Positions 1 through 6,077 of a DNA stretch of 18,416 nt are shown here, piece after piece. A program made the position numbers and the translations under genes. Location: positions 1 through 18,416 of the forward strand of contig JAGQIB010000199.1 of NCBI GenBank assembly GCA_020431545.1, read 5' to 3'. Position 1 is the stretch's first letter. Every line of letters starts with the position of its first letter. Origin of the DNA: Gemmatimonadota bacterium (lineage in GTDB: Bacteria; ARS69). The notes under the pieces are model-generated. The model was not told the origin of the DNA, made no database searches, and saw only the letters and a program-made list of their open reading frames with translations.

Positions 1-373
1 CCGGCATCCGCTCGTGGGTGCCGATCGCCTTCACCGGGTTGTACCCGCGCTGCTCGTTGCCCGCGAAGATGAGCGACCAGTTGTCGCTACCGAACGTGAC
101 CGTGCCCTGCAGGTAGTCGAATCCGTCGTAGACCGGCGTGCCGCGCTCGTCCGGCGGGGCGCCGCTGGTCGTGTTGCGCGGGACGAAGATCGCGATGGCC
201 TCGTTCTGCCAGTCGTCCTGGACGGCCCGGTGCGGGTACGCGACGACGTCGGACAGGTGCCACATGAAAGAATGGCCCAGCCAGGAGTCCTGACGAGAAG
301 CGCTGGCCGGGACGGCCGACAGGCCGACCGCGATCAGGGCCGCGGCAAGGCCCAAGAGACGAGTGCGAGACAT
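1..373 (-). CDS. Exported protein of unknown function, 5' part only
   Basis: I do not recognise this gene; the frame runs off the left edge, with about 124 codons visible. The ATG at 373-371 is chosen because an AGGGAGG ribosome site lies six bases upstream and a strong promoter lies further up. The protein opens with a typical Sec signal peptide (MSRTRLLGLAA, hydrophobic to about residue 20, likely cleavage after PASA near residue 24). The visible mature part is rich in aromatic and polar residues (for example WHLSDVVAYPHRAV and FGSDNWSLIFAGNEQRGY), with short alternating stretches that could be beta strands. An outer-membrane or periplasmic beta protein is a guess only. It is transcribed away from the HMA gene's terminator and looks monocistronic at its 5' end. 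Confidence 0.72.
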   Translation of the reverse strand, partial: MSRTRLLGLAAALIAVGLSAVPASASRQDSWLGHSFMWHLSDVVAYPHRAVQDDWQNEAIAIFVPRNTTSGAPPDERGTPVYDGFDYLQGTVTFGSDNWSLIFAGNEQRGYNPVKAIGTHERMP

Positions 374-379
374 TCGAGA

Positions 380-386
380 CCTCCCT
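380..386 (-). promoter_or_regulatory. Strong ribosome binding site of the 1-373 gene
   Basis: On the minus strand the sequence AGGGAGG lies six bases before the ATG at 373. It fixes the start of the partial gene. Confidence 0.75.
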
Positions 387-457
387 GGGTCGTTTGTGGC
401 TGGCTCGACCGCCGGAGCAATCGGGGAAGCGGACGCAGCCAGTCTCGGACGGCCGGG

Positions 458-485
458 AGTGTAGGTGGGGCACACGGACTGTCAA
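458..485 (-). promoter_or_regulatory. Near-consensus sigma70-type promoter for the 1-373 gene
   Basis: Read on the minus strand, a perfect -35 box TTGACA (485-480) is followed after 16 bases by TACACT (463-458) as the -10 box. Transcription would start near 451, giving a leader of roughly 80 bases before the ATG at 373. This is the best promoter match in the window. The rest of the gap 374-855 holds the terminator at 762-798 and nothing else I can support. Confidence 0.7.
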
Positions 486-761
486 CCGCCATTCCCGGCC
501 TCCGAGGGCCCTGAGCGCCCGGAGGGCACCCGACGGAGGCGTCCGCGCGCCCCGGCCGACCTCGGCGGCGAGGCGCTCGTGGGGATGGAAGTCGATGGGG
601 GAGAGCAGGTTGGCCTCGCGCGCGACTCGCCGCGGGAGCTCCCGGGATCGGCGCCGGAGGCACCGAACGACCGTTCGCTGAAAGTCGTCGCGGCGGGGGG
701 CGCCGGACGTTCCGGAAGCCCCGCGGGGCCCCGGGGCGTTCCCGGCCAAGAAGAGGGCGCC

Positions 762-798
762 AAGAAGAAAGCGGAGGGAGAGCGAACTCTCCCTCCGC
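762..798 (-). terminator. Intrinsic terminator of the HMA protein gene
   Basis: On the minus strand a perfect 12-bp stem (GCGGAGGGAGAG pairing with CTCTCCCTCCGC, bases 771-798) closes a TTCG tetraloop and is followed directly by TTTCTTCTT (770-762). It starts 57 bases after the stop codon of the 856-1584 gene. The other side of the stem has no T run, so it should work only for minus-strand transcripts. Confidence 0.88.
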
Positions 799-855
799 GT
801 CTCTCGGACGACGATGTGCATTCCGGGATGCCTTCGACGGCGCCTCCCGCAGGGA

Positions 856-1584
856 CTACATCGTCGCGGTGGTCTCGGCCTTCTCGGGCGCCACGAGGTG
901 CGCCTCGAAACCCGTCGCCGAAATCGCCTTGGCGATCTCCTCGCCGTTCATCTCGGCCTGCGACGTGACGGTCGCCGTGCCGTGCTCCCAGTCGACCCAC
1001 ACGCCCGCGACGTTCTCCATCGACTTGACGGCGCCCTCGACCTTCGCGGCGCAGCCGCCGCAGGTCATGCCGGAGACCGTGAGCTGGTACGTGTGCGCCG
1101 CGCAGCACGGCTTGGTGCAGCCGTCGCCGCACTTGCCGGCTTCGGCCGTCTGGGCCGCCGCCTTGCCGGCCTCGCAAGAGGAGCCGGCCGCCGCGACCTT
1201 GCTCGCGCACTCGGCCTTCGAGGCCGTGCAGGCGCCCGCGCTCGCCGTCTTCGCCTGACCGGTGCAGGCTCCCGCGCCCGCCGTGGCGACCTTGGAGGCG
1301 CACTCGGCACCCGCGCCCGCCGTCGCGACCTTGCTCGCGCACTCGGCACCCGCGGCGGCCGCCGTCGCGGCGGCAGCCTTCTCGGCGCAGCAACCCTCGG
1401 CGGACGCCGTCTTGGCAGCCGCGGCCTTCGCCGCGCAGCAGCCTTCGGCGGACGCGGTCGCCGCGTCGGCCTTCTTGGCCGAGCACGAGGAGGCGGCGCT
1501 CGTGGACGTACAGTTCTCTCCGGCCGTGGCCATCCCGACGACGAACATCGGCAGGACCAGGGCGAGAAGCATCGTCTTGCGCAT
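856..1584 (-). CDS. Exported cysteine-rich protein with C-terminal HMA metal-binding domain
   Basis: This 242-residue protein has three parts. Residues 1-22 are a signal peptide (MRKTMLLALVLPMFVVGMA). Residues 23-162 are a low-complexity Ala/Lys/Ser/Thr region carrying 16 cysteines, at 25, 34, 49, 50, 65, 66, 82, 95, 107, 119, 126, 137, 152, 156, 160 and 161, partly in repeats (SAEGCCA twice, ECASKVATAGAG twice, ECASKVA a third time). Residues 165-232 are a heavy-metal-associated domain with the metal site GMTCGGC (Cys175, Cys178). HMA domains of this kind bind Cu(I), Hg(II) or Zn(II); most are cytosolic chaperones or ATPase domains, so an exported one is uncommon. I infer a periplasmic metal scavenger or carrier; the metal cannot be told from sequence. 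The ATG at 1584 is preceded by GGAG ten bases upstream and gives a good signal peptide. It appears monocistronic, ending at the terminator at 762-798. Confidence 0.85.
   Translation of the reverse strand: MRKTMLLALVLPMFVVGMATAGENCTSTSAASSCSAKKADAATASAEGCCAAKAAAAKTASAEGCCAEKAAAATAAAAGAECASKVATAGAGAECASKVATAGAGACTGQAKTASAGACTASKAECASKVAAAGSSCEAGKAAAQTAEAGKCGDGCTKPCCAAHTYQLTVSGMTCGGCAAKVEGAVKSMENVAGVWVDWEHGTATVTSQAEMNGEEIAKAISATGFEAHLVAPEKAETTATM
1271..1348 (-). repeat. Two-copy 39-bp tandem repeat inside the HMA protein gene
   Basis: Two adjacent 39-base units (1271-1309 and 1310-1348) differ at only a few bases and encode the same 13-residue block containing ECASKVATAGAG. A looser 48-base periodicity lies next to it and encodes two SAEGCCA blocks (residues 45-60 and 61-76). 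The repeats add cysteines without changing frame. Confidence 0.75.
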
Positions 1585-1666
1585 CTTGGCAAATCTCCGG
1601 GTTGGATGCCCCGGGGACGTCCCGGGAGGTGAGTGGACTACGGAAAGACGTTCCTGCGTTCCCATA

Positions 1667-1683
1667 CGGAGCCGACGGCTCCG
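1667..1683 (-). other. Perfect hairpin in the putative leader of the HMA gene
   Basis: Seven-base arms CGGAGCC and GGCTCCG flank a GAC loop (GTC on the minus strand), about 85 bases upstream of the HMA start. It falls within the predicted minus-strand leader. A ten-base palindrome GGGACGTCCC lies at 1614-1623, closer to the start codon. Either could be a regulatory RNA fold or a protein site; in DNA this GC-rich they could also be chance. Confidence 0.3.
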
Positions 1684-1848
1684 GCGTGACAGTCGGTACG
1701 CGGCCTGGAACCCGCGGATCTCTTCCGAGTTCGGCCGAATCGCGCCGAACCTGGAGACCACGGCCCCGGAGCCGGTTCCTGCCGCCGGAAGACGGCCGGA
1801 CCGGGAGCTCCGACCGACGGCCGGATGCTCCCGCAGGGCATGCGTACG

Positions 1849-1877
1849 ATTAAAGAGAACGGGTCGCGCGGGCGCAA
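1849..1877 (-). promoter_or_regulatory. Possible promoter for the HMA protein gene
   Basis: On the minus strand TTGCGC (1877-1872) lies 17 bases before TTTAAT (1854-1849), a one-mismatch match to the -10 consensus. It would give an unusually long leader of about 260 bases before the ATG at 1584. The 499-base gap 1585-2083 holds this promoter, the leader hairpin, and presumably the divergent hcr promoter, which I cannot place convincingly. Confidence 0.4.
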
Positions 1878-2072
1878 GGGGGCCCGCCGCGGCCGAGCGA
1901 GTTTTTTGACGGATTTGACCTGACGATCGAACTCCGGACTCCGGATTCCGAAACCGGCCGGAGGATCCGCGGCCGGCGGAGGTCGCGGCGGAATCGACCA
2001 TGCGGTATCTTCCCCTCGAACCATTGCCCCGTCGAACTCTCGACGAGTCCGCAGCGACTCGCCGCCCAGCGC

Positions 2073-2078
2073 AAGGAG
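2073..2078 (+). promoter_or_regulatory. Ribosome binding site deciding the hcrC start
   Basis: AAGGAG lies five bases before the ATG at 2084. The same frame is open further upstream, from an ATG at 2000, but that start has no such site and would add 28 residues unlike the family. Confidence 0.7.
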
Positions 2079-2083
2079 ACTCC

Positions 2084-2728
2084 ATGGCCGAGACCCAGCC
2101 TCTCCGGGGGCCGTTCCGGGTGCCGTCCGCGGCGGACCGCCCGCCGAAGCAGGTCGTCCGCCTCAACGTGAACGGGCACGCCCGCGAGGTCGCGGTGCGC
2201 CCCTCCGACGTCCTCCTGGACACGCTGCGCGACGACCTCGGTCTCACCGGGACCACCCGTGGCTGCGACATGGGCACGTGCGGTTGCTGCACGGTGCACG
2301 TGGACGGGCGGCCGGTGCTCTCGTGCCTCACGCTCACGCTTCTCGCGGAGGGCGCGGAGATCCGCACGATCGAGGACGTCGCGCCGGCGGGTACGGATCT
2401 GCATCCGGTTCAGCGCGCGTTCGCGCAGCACGGTGGCTCGCAGTGCGGGTTCTGCACGCCCGGATTCATCATGACGTCGGTGGCGCTGCTCGCGCGACGT
2501 CCCGATCCGAGCGACGAGGAGATTCGCCGGGAGATCTCCGGGAACATGTGCCGCTGCACCGGCTACAACAAGATCGTGGAGTCCGTGCGTGTGGCGGCCG
2601 CCGAGCTGCGGGGCGAGGAAGTCGCGTCCGTGGCGTCGCCCGGCGACCTCGACGTGCCGCGTGGCGCCTACGACAAGCCGGCCGGCGCGTATCGCTCGAA
2701 CGGCCACGGCGGAGGAAAGTCCCGATGA
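2084..2728 (+). CDS. hcrC: 4-hydroxybenzoyl-CoA reductase-type small subunit, two [2Fe-2S] clusters
   Basis: This 214-residue protein is the iron-sulfur subunit of a molybdenum hydroxylase of the xanthine dehydrogenase family. The N-terminal plant-type ferredoxin domain carries CDMGTCGCC with Cys61, Cys66, Cys69 and a fourth ligand at Cys81. The helical domain carries CGFCTPG (Cys121, Cys124) and MCRCTGY (Cys156, Cys158) for the second [2Fe-2S] cluster. In this family the subunit relays electrons between the molybdenum centre and the medium subunit. It is longer than the usual 150-170 residues: about 22 extra residues at the N-terminus and about 40 at the C-terminus, the latter Gly/Asp-rich (ending NGHGGGKSR). 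Its stop overlaps the next start as ATGA. The substrate assignment rests on the medium subunit, not on this chain. Confidence 0.88.
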   Translation: MAETQPLRGPFRVPSAADRPPKQVVRLNVNGHAREVAVRPSDVLLDTLRDDLGLTGTTRGCDMGTCGCCTVHVDGRPVLSCLTLTLLAEGAEIRTIEDVAPAGTDLHPVQRAFAQHGGSQCGFCTPGFIMTSVALLARRPDPSDEEIRREISGNMCRCTGYNKIVESVRVAAAELRGEEVASVASPGDLDVPRGAYDKPAGAYRSNGHGGGKSR

Positions 2729-5085
2729 CGTCGCGCGATTCGCGCTCGCCGCACGGAGTGGGACAGCGAGTCCCGTTGATCGACGGCCCCTCGAAGGTCA
2801 CGGGCACCGCCGTCTACACCGACGACATCCGTCTGCCCGGGACTCTCGTCGGGAAGATCCTGCGCTCGCCTCACGCGCACGCGAAGATCGTGTCGATTGA
2901 CACGTCGGCGGCCGAGTCCATGCCGGGCGTGCGGGCCGTGGTCACCGGCAGCCGGGATCTGCGGACGTTCGGCGTGCTGCCCATCTCCAAGGACGAGGTG
3001 GCGCTGGCCGTGGACAAGGTGATCTACGTCGGCGACTGCGTGGCCGGCGTCGCGGCGGACGACGAGGAGACGGCGCTCGCCGCGTGCGAGGCGATCCGCG
3101 TGGAGTACGAGCCGCTGCCGATCGTGGGAAAGGCCGACGACGCGCTCAAGGAGTGTCCGCCGGAGCAGAAGCTGCATCCCGACACGCGGCACCCTTCCAA
3201 CCTGCAGAAGCAGGTGGACCAGAACTTCGGCGACGTGGACGCCGCGTTCGCCGGCGCCGACCACGTGGCCAAGGGGAACTTCCGGTTCATCGGCGTCACG
3301 CACGCGTTCACGGAGCCGCACTGCGTGATCGCCCATTTCGAGCCGACGGGCCGCCTCACGGTGTGGTCGGCCACCCAGGTGCCGCACTACCTGCATCGCG
3401 ATCTCGCGGCCGTGATGGACCTGCCCATGCACCGCATCCGCGTGATCCGGCCGATGGTCGGCGGCGCGTTCGGCGGCAAGTCGGATCCGTTCCCGCACGA
3501 GATGATCACTGCGCTGCTCTCTCGCCGCACCGGTCGCCCCGTGAAGATCCGCTTCGATCGCGAAGAGGTGTTCCTCACGAATCACGGCCGGCACCCCACC
3601 AAGACGAGCATCGGCGTGGCCTGCGACGGAGACGGCAAGCTGCTCGGCCTGGATCTCGACGCGCTCATCGACGGCGGCGCGTGGGGCAGCTTCGGCGTGG
3701 TGACCACGTACTACAACGGAGTGCTCTCCGTCGGTCCGTACCGTTTCGACAACTTCCGCTACCGCGGACGGCGCGTCTACACGAACAAGCCCCCGTGCGG
3801 CGCGATGCGCGGCCACGGCGCCGTGAACTCGCGTTTCGCGTTCGAGGTCCTGATCGACGAGCTCGCGGAGAAGTGCGGCGTGGACGCCGCGGAGTTCCGT
3901 CTCCGGAACCTGCTGCCTTCGAACACCACCACGCTGAACGGATTCCGCATCACGTCGAACGGCACCGAGGAGTGCATTCGCCGCGTGGTGGAGGCTTCGG
4001 ACTGGAAGAACAAGCGCGGCAAGCTCCCGTACGGACGCGGCATCGGGATCGCCTGCGGTTTCTACATCTCCGGTTCGGCGCTCCGGATCAACTGGAACAA
4101 GGTTCCGCAGTCGACAGCGCACCTCAAGATCGACATGGACGGCGGCGTCACCGTGCACTGCATGGCGGCCGAGATCGGCCAGGGCTCGGACACGATGCTC
4201 GCGCAGTGCGTGGCCGAGGTGCTGGGTCTGCCGATCGAGTGGATCCGCGTGTTCTCGCGGGACTCCGACCTGGATCCGATCGACCTCGGCAGCTACAGCT
4301 CGCGCGTGACGTTCATGGCGGGGAACGCCGCTCGCCGGGCGGCCGAAGTGATTCGCGGCAAGCTGTGCGCCGCCGCCGCGCGCCTCACCGGCTACGACGC
4401 GGAGGGTTTCGACACGCGGGACGGACACGTCGTGTGGCTGCCGAACCCCGCCATCCGCGTGCCGTACCTGGACGCGTTGCTGGAGGCGATCGCCGGCAAG
4501 GGCGCTCTGATCGCAAAGGGCTGTTACCACGACGCGCCCCCGATGGGCGGCTCGCACAAGGGAGCCGCGGCGGGCCTCTCGCCGACGTACAGCTTCCAGT
4601 CCTACGTCACCGAGACCGAGGTCGATCCCGAGACCGGGTTCGTGAAACCGGTGAAGGTCTGGGCCGCACACGACTGCGGGAAGGCGCTGAATCCGCTCGC
4701 GGTGGAGATGCAGATCGAGGGCTGCCTGCACATGGGACTCGGCCAGGCGCTGATGGAGTCCTTCGGCTACAACCGCGCCACCGTGGGCAACCCGAGCTTC
4801 CTCGACTACAAGATCCCCGGACCGCTCGAGATGCCCGACGTGGAGGTCCACATCGTGGAGTCGGACGATCCCGAGGGTCCCTTCGGCGCGAAGGAGGCGG
4901 GCGAGGGGCCGCTGTTGCCGATCCTGCCGAGTCTCGCGAACGCCGTGCGCGACGCGGTCGGCATCACGATGTACGAGCTCCCGATGACGCCGGATCGCGT
5001 GCTGAAAGAGATCGAGAAGAAGGAGCGCGCGTCCGCCGTGCGCGAGGCGAGCGAGGCCGCGAACCCCAAGGAGACGGTGCGATGA
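2725..5085 (+). CDS. hcrA: 4-hydroxybenzoyl-CoA reductase-type large subunit, molybdopterin-binding
   Basis: The 786-residue protein is the catalytic subunit of a xanthine-dehydrogenase-family enzyme. It shows the a/b-hammerhead N-terminal domain (about 18-130, opening DGPSKVTGTAVYTDD), the cofactor-binding motif GGAFGGK (246-252), PCGAMRGHG (357-365), EIGQGSDTMLAQ (483-494), SYSSRVTFMAGNAAR (523-537), and near the end GAKEAGEG (721-728), whose Glu727 fits the conserved catalytic base. In 4-hydroxybenzoyl-CoA reductase this subunit binds the CoA ester and removes the phenolic hydroxyl at molybdenum. GGAGG precedes the ATG, and the start overlaps the hcrC stop by four bases. Length matches the family. 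A different aromatic or heterocyclic substrate cannot be excluded from this chain alone. Confidence 0.9.
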   Translation: MTSRDSRSPHGVGQRVPLIDGPSKVTGTAVYTDDIRLPGTLVGKILRSPHAHAKIVSIDTSAAESMPGVRAVVTGSRDLRTFGVLPISKDEVALAVDKVIYVGDCVAGVAADDEETALAACEAIRVEYEPLPIVGKADDALKECPPEQKLHPDTRHPSNLQKQVDQNFGDVDAAFAGADHVAKGNFRFIGVTHAFTEPHCVIAHFEPTGRLTVWSATQVPHYLHRDLAAVMDLPMHRIRVIRPMVGGAFGGKSDPFPHEMITALLSRRTGRPVKIRFDREEVFLTNHGRHPTKTSIGVACDGDGKLLGLDLDALIDGGAWGSFGVVTTYYNGVLSVGPYRFDNFRYRGRRVYTNKPPCGAMRGHGAVNSRFAFEVLIDELAEKCGVDAAEFRLRNLLPSNTTTLNGFRITSNGTEECIRRVVEASDWKNKRGKLPYGRGIGIACGFYISGSALRINWNKVPQSTAHLKIDMDGGVTVHCMAAEIGQGSDTMLAQCVAEVLGLPIEWIRVFSRDSDLDPIDLGSYSSRVTFMAGNAARRAAEVIRGKLCAAAARLTGYDAEGFDTRDGHVVWLPNPAIRVPYLDALLEAIAGKGALIAKGCYHDAPPMGGSHKGAAAGLSPTYSFQSYVTETEVDPETGFVKPVKVWAAHDCGKALNPLAVEMQIEGCLHMGLGQALMESFGYNRATVGNPSFLDYKIPGPLEMPDVEVHIVESDDPEGPFGAKEAGEGPLLPILPSLANAVRDAVGITMYELPMTPDRVLKEIEKKERASAVREASEAANPKETVR

Positions 5086-6077
5086 TCCTGGCTCCGTTCA
5101 CGCTGCACCGTCCGGAATCGCTGGCGGAAGCGCTGTCGCTCGCGGCGAAGCTGCCGGACGGCGGCTACGACTGGATCGGCGGCGGCACCGACCTGCTGCA
5201 GAACTACAAGAACCGTCTGAACGCGAAGGACCACGTGATCGCGCTGGATCGGGTGCCGGAGATGCGCGGCATCTCGGCGGAGCGCATCGGGGCGGGCGAG
5301 CGTCTCGCGGTGATCTCCGAGAGCGCGGTGGTGCGGGAGCGCTGGCCCGGCCTGGCGGAAGCGATCACTCACGTCGCGTCGCCGCTGATCCGGAACAGCG
5401 GAACCCTCGGCGGCAACCTCCTGGTGGAGACCCGCTGCTACTACTTCAACCAGACTCCGTTCTGGCGCGGCACGAAGGGTTCGTGCATGAAGGCCGAGTC
5501 GGACGAGTGCCTCGTGGTCCCGCAGAAGGAGATCTGCTACGCGGCGTACTCCGGCGATCTCGCGCCGATTCTCGGAGTGCTCTCCGCCACGCTCGAGCTG
5601 GCCTCGCCGGCCGGAACGCGTGAGGTCCGGATCGACGAGTTCTACGCCGGCGACGGAATCCGCAAGAACGTGAAGCGCGCCGACGAGATCATCGTGGGAG
5701 TGAAGGTGCCGGCCGAGGCGTCGACGTTGCGGGCCGGATACCGCAAGCTCCGCCATCGCGACGCCCTCGATTACCCGGAGATGGGCTGCGCCGCCGCGTT
5801 GCGACTCGACCCTTCCGGCCGGATCGAGCTCCTGCGGGCGGCGACGACGGCCGTCGACGTGGTCCCGCACTTCTTGGACTTCAGCGAGTTGATGCGCGGC
5901 CAGGAACCGGATACGGCGTTCGCCGAGGTCGCCGCCGCGATGGAGGAGCGCGCCCAGCCCAAGAAGAACACGTCGATGCCCGTGGGCTATCGCAAGAAGA
6001 TGGTGCGCGTGTACCTGGGACGCCTGCTCGACGATCTCCGGGCCGGGCGAACGGAAGGAAGGATCCCCGCCGCTTGA
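5082..6077 (+). CDS. hcrB: 4-hydroxybenzoyl-CoA reductase-type medium subunit with FAD and [4Fe-4S] insert
   Basis: The 331-residue protein is the FAD-binding (CoxM-like) subunit. FAD motifs are GGGTDLLQNYKNRL (33-46) and RNSGTLGGNLL (104-114). Between them and the C-terminal half lies the diagnostic insert: ETRCYYFNQTPFW, then further cysteines, giving Cys119, Cys135, Cys143 and Cys152 with spacings 16, 8 and 9. To my knowledge this is the ligand spacing of the extra [4Fe-4S] cluster in Thauera 4-hydroxybenzoyl-CoA reductase, absent from ordinary xanthine dehydrogenases. That cluster feeds low-potential electrons inward for reductive dehydroxylation. AAGGAG precedes the start, which overlaps the hcrA stop as ATGA. 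The stop is in turn overlapped by the next gene. This is the main evidence for an Hcr rather than a generic hydroxylase. Confidence 0.9.
   Translation: MILAPFTLHRPESLAEALSLAAKLPDGGYDWIGGGTDLLQNYKNRLNAKDHVIALDRVPEMRGISAERIGAGERLAVISESAVVRERWPGLAEAITHVASPLIRNSGTLGGNLLVETRCYYFNQTPFWRGTKGSCMKAESDECLVVPQKEICYAAYSGDLAPILGVLSATLELASPAGTREVRIDEFYAGDGIRKNVKRADEIIVGVKVPAEASTLRAGYRKLRHRDALDYPEMGCAAALRLDPSGRIELLRAATTAVDVVPHFLDFSELMRGQEPDTAFAEVAAAMEERAQPKKNTSMPVGYRKKMVRVYLGRLLDDLRAGRTEGRIPAA

Noticed and set aside
1906..2011. hcr promoter candidates: two TTGAC boxes (1906-1911, 1915-1920) and TATCTT at 2006-2011
   Set aside because: No pair has both boxes at acceptable spacing, so I could not assign a promoter with confidence.
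1585..2367. Upstream extension of the HMA frame on the minus strand beyond 1584
   Set aside because: The extension would bury the signal peptide, run into hcrC and lacks family-like sequence; ATG 1584 has a ribosome site.
3084..5081. Alternative plus-strand frame over hcrA continuous with the hcrB frame
   Set aside because: It is Arg-rich and featureless until the ATG at 5082, where the genuine hcrB begins.
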